Assembly: GCA_012184525.1 (NCBI GenBank)
Contig: WOFQ01000007.1
Span: 744,001 to 808,000, forward strand
Reading direction: 5' to 3'
Origin: Xenoacremonium recifei
Lineage: Eukaryota; Ascomycota; Sordariomycetes; Hypocreales; Nectriaceae
Length of the DNA stretch: 64,000 nt
Position 1 is the first letter of the stretch, and each line of letters begins with the position of its first letter. Shown here piece after piece: positions 33,234 to 42,966 of this stretch. The position numbers and the translations under genes are program-made. The notes under the pieces were generated by a model. That model did not search any database. It was not told the origin of the DNA and saw only the letters and a list, made by a program, of their open reading frames with translations.

Positions 33234-33996
33234 ATGGTACGACCGCCAGTCAGAGACGACCTCTCCGATAGCTCGTCTGTAAATATGCAGCATGTCAAGG
33301 TTGGTATGTTATTCTACACGGGATTGATCTTCAAATTGACCGTGATGGCCCTCAACGCAGTTCCGATTGGGATACAGTGTGGTGACGGCCAGTGGCGTAG
33401 AAAATGATGAGAAGCACCAGAATGTCCTCCGGCTGTCTATTATCCGCGGTCCTTTCGAGCGTTTCATCATCGCGCTGATCCCACTGCTCCCGATAGTCTT
33501 CCAGACGCTATTTAAGACTATCTTCCCGGGCCTCTTCCTACCGTCTCGTATTGTGCTCAAAATGCAGAAGCCTGACTGGGAAGACGAGTTCGAGAACGAA
33601 AAGCTCATTTATGACAGACTGAAAAGCTTGCAAGGTCGAGTCATACCGAATTTTCTAGGGGAAACTATTTGCGATGGGAAGCCCGCCATTATTCTATCAG
33701 AAATCGTCGGCATAACGCTATGGGAACAGGAACCACCCCCTCTTAGTCTGGAAGTCTTCAAAAAACTTGTAGATTCGGCATTTTTAGAGCTTAATGCCTT
33801 CGGTCTGGCGTATGATGATATGAAGCTGGATAATTTGCTTCTTGTTGATGGTCGAGTCATGCTGGTTGACCTTGAGTCTGTCTATGAGCCTCCAGATGAC
33901 GACAAGGAGACCATGTTTTACTGCGACAGTGAGGACATTGCCCTTGTGTATGAAAGATACTTGGATGCCCACGGACGGGGACTGGTAGTACTATGA
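33234..33996 (+). CDS. Small protein kinase-like (possible pseudokinase) protein
   Basis: Two exons (33234-33299 and 33361-33996; intron 33300-33360) give about 233 residues. The C-lobe signature is readable: AYDDMKLDNLLLVDGRVMLVDLE, in which DDMKLDN replaces HRDxKxxN and DLE replaces DFG. The hinge-like stretch is AIILSEIVGITLWE, and a candidate beta-3 lysine lies in SRIVLKMQKP. A glycine-rich loop is not visible, and everything after the DLE strand is short. This fits a fungal family of small kinase-like proteins. Catalytic activity is uncertain because the catalytic-loop His is missing, though Asp, Lys, Asn and the metal Asp are kept. The first exon is supported only by frame and a GTTGGT donor. 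Confidence 0.65.
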
Positions 33997-34612
33997 CTCC
34001 AGCAGAAGGCTCCCTCTCTCGACAGTGAATCACTCCCACCACCACCAACCAATCCCATCCAGCCACCACCGAACAGACCATAGCTTTATACCCCCCAATA
34101 ACTCTCCAGCTCTTAACCAGTTAGCCACATCTCGAGGACTTGCGGTGCCATATGTCGGAGTGTGTGCCGATTCGATGAGGACGGATGGGCAGGTTCGAGT
34201 ACGAGTCGGGACCGGCCCGATCTGGTTGCTCGTTTCGACAGCTCGAACCTGCTTGTTAAGAATATAATATAACTTTTTTTTTGTGAAAATTTTAATTTTA
34301 TTTCACGATTTTGGAGGCGATGTATGTGAGAACAAGGATTCAAACTACCTTGCAATGGATATCGTATTCTATAATACAGTGCCTAAACAAATGAACCTCA
34401 CAGGTATTTTAAGTTTCCAGGACAAGGGCGTATGCGCCGATAAACTCCAGATATCAGTCTCCCAGGTATCAACCTCGTGAAGACAAAAAGGCAAAAGGAT
34501 CGACTCAAGAGAAAGCGTGTGACATCGTGATTCGTAAACGCGCTGTGGCGTAAGAGGGTATCGATCGCTAAGAGCAGTGCGCAGTACAATGAAGGAACGA
34601 GATTGACAAACG
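33997..34612. other. Convergent 3' intergenic region, right border of accessory island
   Basis: This region lies between the kinase-like gene and the Opy1-like gene. It contains an 11-bp inverted repeat (34189-34252, listed separately) followed by an AT-rich tract. No gene is seen. Confidence 0.45.
34189..34252. repeat. Inverted repeat with 11-bp perfect arms
   Basis: GCAGGTTCGAG at 34189-34199 is exactly complementary to CTCGAACCTGC at 34242-34252, and the sequence between them has further partial complementarity. It could form a hairpin of about 64 nt. It may be a transcript-end structure or a small element remnant. Confidence 0.6.
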
Positions 34613-35884
34613 TCATGAACCTGGTGCCATGCCGGCGGCCACGCGTGCTTCTAGCTCGCGACGCTTGGCGAGCAGGCTCTTGAAGGCGCCGATGCAGTGC
34701 ACCAGGGCCTCCTCATCGCGGGCGCAGAAGCGGTAGCTCTTCTCCTCGGTGATGATCTGTAAGCAGTGCGTCTTGCTGCGACTTAGGGGGTCGATGTCGA
34801 CGACGTTGACCACGGAGCCGAGCGGGAGGATCCATTGGGCCGTGTATTCAGACTCGTCCTTGTAGAGTATTAGGTTGCGTGGACGCAGTACTGCCCACAT
34901 GTCCTTCCACTGGCGCACTCCGCGCTTGTTGCGCAGGAACCACAGCCAGCCCTGCCAGATGACCCGGTCAGGGTCTTGCTCGAGGTTGGCGACGCTGGTC
35001 TGGCTGGACGAGCGAATGCCCATGCCCGGTGGTTGCTGCTGCGTGAAGCTAGGCCGCGGGATCGCATCGGAGGGAGATTGTACGGCGAGGCTCTCGATCG
35101 AAGCGGCTTGCACGCGGCCAACGTCGTTGTCGGAGAAATCGGAGTGTGAGGCGAGCTCGTTGCCCGAGAGGCCCGACGACTCGACGTATGAGGACTTGCG
35201 GCGCCCGCTGAAGTTGGGGACAGGGGCTGTCATGAAGGGCTCGGGCGAGCTTGAGAGGAACTGTTCATGCTCGCCAATGCGATCCATTGACGTGCTAAAG
35301 GGGATCGAGGTGCCGAGAGCTGCGGGCGAAGGACGGCGTGCTATTGGACTCGCAAGGAGCATTTCGTCCTCCTCTTCCTCAATGCGCGCGTCGCGACGGA
35401 TCAGGTCGACCCATTCCTGAGCATCTTTGAGGGAGGGCGCCTGGAAGTGGAAGTTGCGCGCCGGCGAGAAGAGGCCGAAGACGTTCTGGCGCTTGTGTTT
35501 TGGATCTTTGAGGAAGGTAACGGCGGTGAGGTCGGAGAGGTAGATCTGATGTCGGAGCTTGTCTTCTTTTTCGGTCTTGTAGAGGGAGAGGGTGTTCGGT
35601 CGGAGGACGAGGTAGATGGTTTTCCATGTCTACGATCAGTCAGCACGGTTGACACAGACGGAACTTGCCAGGGCCGAGACCTCGAAGAAGCTTACCTTGG
35701 TCTTCTGCGTGCGCTTCTGGACGTAGCCGCTCTTGATTACCCGATCGAATTCGAAGCAGCCGTCGGTATTGACGGGGGAGAAGGCGTCGAGCTGGGAGTG
35801 GCTTCGCGGGCGGACGCCGACCTGGAGCTTGTTGTCGATGGGCACTGGCACTGACTGTCGGTGTTCAACCTGAGTCTCAGCCAT
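34613..35884 (-). CDS. OPY1: Double PH-domain protein, Opy1-like
   Basis: Two exons (35884-35696 and 35629-34613; intron 35630-35695) give about 401 residues. The first PH domain spans about residues 48-150 (IKSGYVQKRTQKTKTWKTIY, LVLRPNTLSLYKTEKED, then DAQEWVDLIRR at its C-terminal helix). A Ser/Pro-rich disordered linker follows. The second PH domain is at about 285-385 (VIWQGWLWFLRNKRGVRQWK, MWAVLRPRNLILYKDESEY, and EEALVHCIGAFKSLL in the last helix). Two PH domains flanking a linker is the layout of yeast Opy1, which binds PI(4,5)P2 and PI4P 5-kinase at the plasma membrane and tunes phosphoinositide signalling. Intron splicing restores the first PH domain, confirming the model. Confidence 0.8.
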
Positions 35885-37940
35885 GGCGGCAGGACGGTGA
35901 TTTGTTTATTTGGAGTAGACAGTTGTTACAATCGTAGGAGAGAATCGCGTACATGGGCGCGAGTGCGAGGATGACGGTTCGCGCAGCGGAGGGGAAACCG
36001 GATCGCTGGCCGGGGGAGGGGATCCGTTGCAAGTCGTCTTGTTGGGATCGGCGGCCGGCGCGGGTATAAATGGTGATGACGGTGGTGTTGCTTCGAGAAT
36101 CGGGCCAGAAGCTGGGATCAGCCCTGACGGTCCAATGGGCTGGCGATGGATGGCGTTTAGATGCTGGAGGACGAGGTGGATGCGCGATAGGGTTTACCTG
36201 GCGGCGATCGAGGAGATTGGAATGAAGAGGGGAGGAGAGAGAAGCAGTAGGAGACGGGAGGCTGTAAGTAAAAGGGACAGAGATGCGGCGCAGGTTGGTT
36301 GTAGGTGCTCTGTAGAGTAAAGTCGGAGGCGGTGCTGAGGCAGAAAGAGGCAGCACCTGATGTAACGCTGGACGCGGGATGGATACGTGAATGCTGGTCA
36401 GGAACGAGAACCAAAGCCGAACCAGGCCAGGCCCGGGGGTGGCTGGTAAGAGTGAAGTGGAAGATGGTGGGCGGGAGAAGGTGAAACCTCGAGATGTCGC
36501 TTTTGTGGTTCTGCTTGCGGCGAGGGGTGAATCCAGGGGTAGAGAACCAAGCGATGAAGACGGCAGATGATTCTTATAGCAGACGATAAGAGCGGTCTCG
36601 GGTGGTGAGCCGATTTCTGATTCTTTTTTTTCCTTTTTGCAATTAATTGAATGATTGCGGGTTGAGTCGTTGTCTTGTTGAAGATGTACGGGGTACTTCA
36701 GCGGCAGATTGGGTTGCCTGATGGATCCCGTCCCGTCCAGCAGCTCCAGTAAGTACCAAATGCGCTAACAGAAAAGCCAAGTCCCAAGATCGCCGCCAGC
36801 CAAGCATCCATGCGCGGGATAATTCTTATTTATACGTGCATTACTTGACAGATTGCAATAACCCAACAGGGTCAGTTCGCAGGCCAGGCCCCGGCCGTTT
36901 CAACGCTTCCATCATGCGTCTCTGCGTCGAGCGCTGCCAGCAAATCATTTATGCGTCTAAAGTCCCCATCCCCAACCACGGGGACGCATCCGGGCTCTGA
37001 GACCGCTGACTGATCACAAACGGCATCATCCGGTGGCGTTGCATCCCGTCTGCTGTTGCAGTCTCGAGATCCCGATTGCGATTGCGCTTCTCCCTGCACG
37101 CGCGTATTCGTAATTGTTTGAAGCCTCTAGGCTGCGGCTCAGCATCGCCTTTGTCATCCACGACATCATCAGGATCACCCACCTCAAGGCCATCTGACTG
37201 CCTATAATTAACTTGCCGCCTGCAGTTCCTCCACTTCCGACTTGTCAGCCTGGCGAGCCTACGTAAAGATCTCTAAACCGGCCAATTCTCTTGACCCCGG
37301 CCTCGACCAGCCAACGTCATCGCAATTGTGCGGCCCGAACGACTGTCTCGGCGCCTATTCTGAATGTCCCATCTTGCCCCTGGATTTATGTTGAGAATAA
37401 CCGCTGCGTCCTGGATCTCAGAGTTAAACACGAACCCCGAACGCCGCCCTGGAAATACGCTAGATGCAGCGGCAAGCCCAGCAGCTATTCAGCAAATTCC
37501 CTAGCTCCCGCAGCCTTTGAGTCATCGGCCAGCAGCTGGGCATCCGACTTTCAAGCACCGCCGAGACGTGATTGGACCGCGCATATGTTTGCGGTATGGC
37601 AGCATCTGCAGAACCGGGGAGTTGCAGCCAAACCTTCGTTACTAACGCCGGCCATGGCTGTTGAACTGGTCCACTCAGCATTGCCGTCTTTTTCTCTATT
37701 CCGCAGTTAATGAGGACAGTCATACTCTAGTCGTATTCCTCGTGTTGCTCCTCTGTGTGTTCTCGGCTGTGGATGGTCTCATTGAGACGTAGACTTATAA
37801 GACATGGACCATCCGAGTCAACCCTCAATCTCAACACCGCATCTCACTCGTCGGTAACATACAATTCCTATTTTTGTACTGAACCACTTTCATCTGCTTT
37901 GAACTTTTCAGGTATAGACGCCCCTCGTAAAGACACAGCC
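35885..37940. promoter_or_regulatory. Long divergent promoter region
   Basis: This 2.06-kb stretch separates the Opy1-like and APH-fold genes. Scattered short open frames on both strands have no domain similarity and no consistent splice sites, and no gene is supported. Confidence 0.45.
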
Positions 37941-39128
37941 ATGGCCGAGTCAACCGACGACCGCCAGGCCCAAATCAAGGCCAAGGTCACCTCCGTCCTT
38001 GCCGAGACGCCCTTCGCCGTCTCTTCCCTAGACCAACTCAGCGGCGGCACCGCCAACTTCATCTACCGCGCCTCACTCAAATCGCCCCATCCAGACGCTC
38101 TCTCAGGCGCCGTTGTCGTCAAGCAGGGCGAGGCCTACGTCGCGACCCGGCCTGAGTTCGCGCTTGCTGTGTCGCGATGCGCCGTCGAGCAGCAGACGCT
38201 GGCATGCGTCCAAGCGCTGCCGCCCGTTGAAGTGCCCGCCGTATGCACCATCAGTACGCCCGCCGTCTTCTTCTACCAACCAGACACCTGCACCCAGGTT
38301 CAGGAGTACCTCCCGGATGCCGTGAGCCTGAAGAACTATGCGCTGGAACATTACAAGGCGCCGACGCCGGGAACGTTGCGGCCGCAATGCGACAAGCTAG
38401 GTGAGGCGTTGGGCGTGTGGTTGCGGTCGTTCCATGACTGGAGCGATGGGGCTGGGCATTCTGAGATGAAGGAGCTGGCGACAAAGAATAAAGAAATGCA
38501 GTTCCTTAAGCTGTATGTCAACTATGGTTCTCTTGCTGCCGTCGGCGAGGCCCATCCCAACATCCTCGGTGACATCAAGGAGGAGATGCAGGCCATCTAT
38601 CAGATGGCCCAGGCCGAGGCGAGCGACCCTGCGAACCTAGGCGTCATCCACGGAGATTTCTGGAGCGGCAAGTAAGTATTTACCTATATTTCGCAGTAAA
38701 AGGTTCGCAAGGCTTACAACCGCATCAGCATCTTACTGCCCAACGTACCAATCGAAGAAGGCAAGCAGGTTCCTGTGAAAATCATCGACTGGGAGCTCGT
38801 CTCCCTCGGCGTGCGGCCCCTAGATCTAGGCCAGATGATCGCCGAGCTATGGCAGCTAAAGCTCTACAAAGATATTGACGCTGGCGAATGGCTAATCAAG
38901 TCTTTTGTGCGAGGCTACGGTGCTGTGGACGAAGCCTTCGCTTTCCGGACGATTGTCCATGTAGGCGTCCATCTAATCTGCTTCGGGTCGAGGACTCCGG
39001 GATGGGGAACCAAGGAGCAGGCTGAGGACCTCGTTAGGACGGGCAAAGACATCCTGATGAAGGCTTGGAAGAAGGATCGAGCTGGCTTCAAGGATACTGT
39101 TCTAGAATGTCTATTTGGTGCGATATAG
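37941..39128 (+). CDS. Aminoglycoside-phosphotransferase (APH)-fold small-molecule kinase
   Basis: Two exons (intron 38672-38728) give about 376 residues. The APH/choline-kinase fold is shown by LSGGTANFIYRASL (nucleotide-loop region), VVVKQGE (ATP lysine), the catalytic motif GVIHGDFWSGNILL (Brenner motif HGDxxxxN) and the metal-binding KIIDWELVSLGVRPLDLGQM. Such enzymes phosphorylate small molecules such as methylthioribose, choline, homoserine or fructosamines. The N-terminus resembles methylthioribose-kinase-like proteins, but substrate residues cannot be judged from sequence alone. It is probably cytosolic, and the intron falls inside the catalytic loop (GN codon), which splicing restores. 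This is a housekeeping-type metabolic gene, not an antibiotic-resistance gene in this setting. Confidence 0.8.
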
Positions 39129-39681
39129 AACCTCTATCTGAATTCGAGCCTTCTTTGGTCATAACCTTTTTTTCCTCGCGGTACCACGGAAGAGTTTCAT
39201 ATTTTTCGGACGGTATATGTCATGAGATTTCGGGGGTCGTTCTTAGCCACCACTTACAACAGCTTCAGGCTATGAGACCCTAACCTAGACCTCAAAACTC
39301 CCGCTACTTAATCTGTGAACCACGCCCTTAGGCGATATAAAGGATCTGTAGGTTTGGGCTTTCTTTTTATTATTTGGTTTCGATTTACTGTGAGATCGTA
39401 TTGAAGTTCAAAGAATGGTGTTTGATCAAGTTGGTGAATGTTGTAGCTTTTAAGGCGTCACCTCAAAGTCCTATCCACCAAAGTCGTGGCGGATACTGGC
39501 GTCAAAATAATTTTCAAATCAGCGGCAGCACATTACTCATACTTCAACACTCACTCATCTCTATACCGCAACACCCTGTTCTCACCACGAAAGACATTCT
39601 CGATCCCTTGACTATCTCTCTATCGCGTATTAAGTAAACCAGGACTTAAAACTGCGTGATTCCGGTCAGGAAACACCACAC
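39129..39681. promoter_or_regulatory. Intergenic region upstream of ncs2
   Basis: This 553-bp gap lies between two plus-strand genes. It should contain the 3' UTR of the APH-fold gene and the ncs2 promoter. No other feature is recognised. Confidence 0.45.
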
Positions 39682-40868
39682 ATGGCGGCTTCAGACTCCC
39701 GGCCATGCAAGCGTTGCAAGGCCCAAGACGCCCCTTACAACCTGAGAAGAGACCCAACATGCCGGTATTTTTGGCCCCCATGCCCACGTATCTCATGGTC
39801 ATGCATACTGACACCTTCAATAGAGATTGCTACATCAGCTACGTGGACCTGAAGATGGCGAAGCGCCTCGCCGCGCTGCACCGTGAAACTCGCCTCGACC
39901 GCGGCCTCACCACCCGCCGCTACCTTGCAGGCCTCTCTTTCGGGCCCTCCAGCAGCGTGCTCGTCCGAATCCTACATGAGACCGCCCAGCGCCTCTCCAG
40001 CACGCCAGGCACCTCGCCCTTTGAGCCGTTGGCCGTGCACATCGACACCGACCTCTCGTCCACCTCCTCATCCTCTGCGCCACTGCTGGACCGTTACCGG
40101 GCGCGCTTCCCCAGCGTGCGCTTTGAGTGCGTGCATCTGAGTCGCGTACTGCAGGTGCGCAGTATCGACTGGGCAGCGCTCCCGCTGGGGGGCGATGAGG
40201 GAGAGCCAGTAGAGAGGTTACGTGGGATGTTCAACAGGTTGTCCTCCGCGACGGCGAGGGCAGATGTGCTGCGCCTGTTGGTGCGGCATTTGTTATTGCA
40301 TGAGGCGCTGGAGGGTGGTTATGCGGCCCTGCTACTGGGACATAGCACAACGGCGCTGGCTGCGCTGACGCTCGCTGAGGTGGCCAATGGGCGCGGGTTC
40401 GCTGTGCCTTGGCAGGTCAACGACGGGCTGTTCCCGGTATGTAGCTACGACGGGACAGAAGCAAAAAAAGAGGCCGAGTTTCCAGTGTACTATCCCTTGC
40501 GCGAGATCTTCCGCGGCGAGACGCTCACATACACAAACATCGAACCTACGTTGGAAGACCTTGTCGTTCCAGACGACACGGCGAATACCAGTGTGGTCTC
40601 ACACAAGGATCTAAGTATCGACGAGGTCATGACACGGTACTTTACAGGGGTTGAGGACGGCTTTGCGGGCATTGTGGCCAACGTCGTCAAGACGGCGGGC
40701 AAGCTAGAGCGGCTGCAGAGCACGCAAGGGGGCTTCTGTGGGAGTTGCGGCGTCACACTGGATGAGCAGGGCGACTCGAGATGGGCGGGCGAGATTGGTG
40801 ATGATGGAACAGAAGGAGGGGGACAGAGCAGGTTGTGCTATGGGTGCAAACGGTCGGTTCACGGCTGA
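39682..40868 (+). CDS. ncs2: Cytoplasmic tRNA 2-thiolation protein 2 (Ncs2/Ctu2)
   Basis: Two exons (intron 39765-39823) give about 375 residues. The N-terminal zinc-binding pair PCKRCKAQDAPYNLRRD and the C-terminal pair FCGSCGVTLDEQGDSRW with LCYGCKRSVHG flank an adenine-nucleotide-hydrolase-like core (FGPSSSVLVRILHET at the degenerate PP-loop, LLVRHLLLHEALEGGYAALLLGHST). This is the pattern of Ncs2/Ctu2, the partner of Ncs6/Ctu1 that, with sulfur from the ubiquitin-like Urm1, makes the 2-thio group of mcm5s2U at the wobble position of cytosolic tRNA-Lys, -Glu and -Gln. As expected for this subunit, the ATP loop lacks the classical SGGxDS. Intron splicing joins PTCRDCYISYVD, a conserved stretch. 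Confidence 0.92.
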
Positions 40869-41340
40869 GGGTGTGCAACCTCCATGACTTATACACGACA
40901 AAAATGTAAAAGCGTTCAAACTTCATCGCGAATGCGGCGCCTTGAAAATTTCAAGCCAATTTGAGATACGGGCGATGCAGTCATCCAAAGCACTGCTACT
41001 CCGTATAATTGTAATTTCATTCACAAACGTTGCTTTTTACACATCGGGCGCCCGTGAGTTGTCAATGCGCAGAAGCCCCTAATTGGTTGTCCGACATTGG
41101 GCGTCCTGTGTCACTCGACAGACCGCCAGGAGGTTCATGGCTGGGCGCCCTGTCGGCCTCATCCTCCTTTCTACTTCTCTCAACACTCGGATCCGGACCT
41201 CTTGATTCATTCTTCACCCTCGCATATAATAGCGAACCATCCATTCACTCGAAACAACGCCAGCTTGGTCGACACTCCTGATACTCACGGCCGATACCTC
41301 AACTCTCGAAACGATCACCTCTCGTGTCAATTCAATCACC
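40869..41340. promoter_or_regulatory. Intergenic region and start of duplication unit A
   Basis: The ncs2 3' end is followed by the left edge of a tandem duplication at about 40969. The segment 40969-41340 is the promoter of the first zinc-finger gene and has a near copy at 42571-42966. Confidence 0.6.
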
Positions 41341-42570
41341 ATGTCATCCGAGCCCAGCCCCAATTCCGGAGACTTTCCCCAGGACGACCTCAATTCCTTC
41401 GAAGCCATCTATGAAGACATTATGGTTAACCGCACGACTGATGGAGTTGGGTCGCCCGATCAATTTCTGCCCATTCAGGCCCAAAGCTCAGTCGCTATTG
41501 GAAACGTCCAGCAGGAGTTCAATCTCGTCACCCCAGAGGTTCACTTCGAAGGCCACCACGCGTTTTCATCCTCAACAGACTTCATCGCCAACGTCGAAAG
41601 CAAAACAAACACCGGACCGCCTCAACAGGAGGGTCTGGGCGTCCTGCAGGCGCGTGAGGCAGCCATTCGGAACTCCATCGAGCCTGCGCAAATACCGTAG
41701 GTTTTTTTTTTTTATGTGGGGCTGATACCCTGTCCGCACTTGGGCGCAAAGTGGAGGTAGGGCGCATAAGTGTGACATCTCAGGCTGCAAGTCCAATGAG
41801 AGTTTTCGGACGCCCAGAGCCCTTGAACGACACCGGCAGAACGCCCACCTGAACCCACTTGTTTGCACAGTCGCGGGCTGCCACTGGACCCGACCATTTA
41901 GCAGACGCCGCGATCTGCAGCGTCACATGGATACTGCTCACAGTAATGCCCGTCCTCACATATGTCCTGTTGCCTCTTGCGATGCACATGAGGTCGGCTT
42001 CCAACGCAGGGACCATCTACAGTCACACATGAGGAGAATGCACCCTCAAGCCGATACACTGCCATGAGACTGTCGTTGACACCGAACAGGACAGTCATAT
42101 AGCAGTTTCCTGGACCTTGAGAATATCAAGTTGATGGCTGTGCAGGTTGGTGACACTGGGATTTGCTGTGCGATTTCTATTTCTTATATAGCCATGAGAA
42201 CTTGGAGAGAACAGATTGTTTAAGTAGCTACGGATCAATAAAACATATAGGCTCAAGTGAAGAATGGACAATCAAGGATAATATATTACAAGTTGGATGC
42301 AGATTCCTTTCCTCAATCACCTATTCAACTGCGCCGACCACCTTGCCTCAGACCAGTCTCCCTCAACTCTAACATCAAGCCTCTCATAAATCTCATCTGA
42401 TTCCCCGGATAACATGGCCGCTGCCTATATAGTAGAAGAGAGAACCATCCGGTCTAATGGTACCCTGCATATCCAGTCTTTCACCATCCACAGAAGAGCC
42501 CAGAAATGGCCCCCTTGCCATGTATACAACATGTGCGTGAGCGTATGTGTTGACTCCCTTCCACGCCTAC
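40969..42570 (+). repeat. Tandem segmental duplication, unit A (about 1.6 kb)
   Basis: Starting at CGGGCGATGCAGTCATC, this unit repeats at 42571 in direct orientation. Aligned landmarks include the CACTGCTACTCCGTATAAT block (40991/42592), the TTGGTTGTCCGACATTGGGC promoter block, the zinc-finger gene, and a 3' flank with CATGGCCGCT and the ACGCCTA end (42563/44782). Copies are diverged by many substitutions and indels. Confidence 0.85.
41341..42067 (+). CDS. C2H2 zinc-finger protein, shortened tandem copy A
   Basis: Two exons (intron 41697-41751) give about 223 residues. The acidic N-terminus (SSEPSPNSGDFPQDDLNSFE) matches its neighbour at 42967. Exon 2 encodes about three to four C2H2 fingers (KCDISGCKSNESF.., LVCTVAGCHWTRPF.., HICPVASCDAHEVGFQ..). 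Compared with copy B it has lost a segment after the finger ending MRRMHPQ; the frame shifts and stops at 42065-42067, while downstream DNA still resembles the lost fingers in part. The intron sites also differ from copy B: donor GTAGGT with a poly-T tract and a different acceptor. It could be a functional short factor or a gene in decay. The role is presumably nuclear DNA binding; target genes are unknown. Confidence 0.65.
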
Positions 42571-42966
42571 CGGGCGATGCAGTCATCTAAAGCACTGCTA
42601 CTCCGTATAATCGTAATTTCCTTACCGTATCTGTATCCACAATCGTTGCTTTTTTTTTTTTTTTTTTGCACATTGGACGCCCGCGGTGAGTTGTCAAGCT
42701 GAGTGCAGGGGTCCCTAACTGGTTGTCCGACATTGGGCGTCCCGCGTCACCGCCAGCATTTGCACCTCATGGCTGAGGCGCCCTGCTAGTTCGCCCTCCT
42801 TTCGCTTTCCCTCAACACTCAGGATCCGGCCTCTTGATTCCATTCTTCACCCTCACATACTACAGCCTGGTATCTGTTCACTCGAAAACAACCACTGCTC
42901 CGTCGATTCCCGATACCCATCACTTCAACTCTCGAGGCGATCAACTCCAGAGTCTGTTCAATCACC
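42068..42966. other. Intergenic region spanning the junction of duplication units A and B
   Basis: It contains the decayed 3' part of zinc-finger copy A, the 3' flank of unit A to 42570, and the promoter of copy B. A long poly-T tract (about 18 T) lies near 42650-42667. No additional gene is seen. Confidence 0.55.

Noticed and set aside
34250..34345. Possible tRNA around GGATTCAAACTACC
   Set aside because: The B-box match is imperfect and no acceptor-stem pairing or A-box was found.
37291..37710. 139-codon plus-strand open frame upstream of the APH-fold gene
   Set aside because: No ATG-supported domain, no splice continuation and composition unlike the neighbouring genes.
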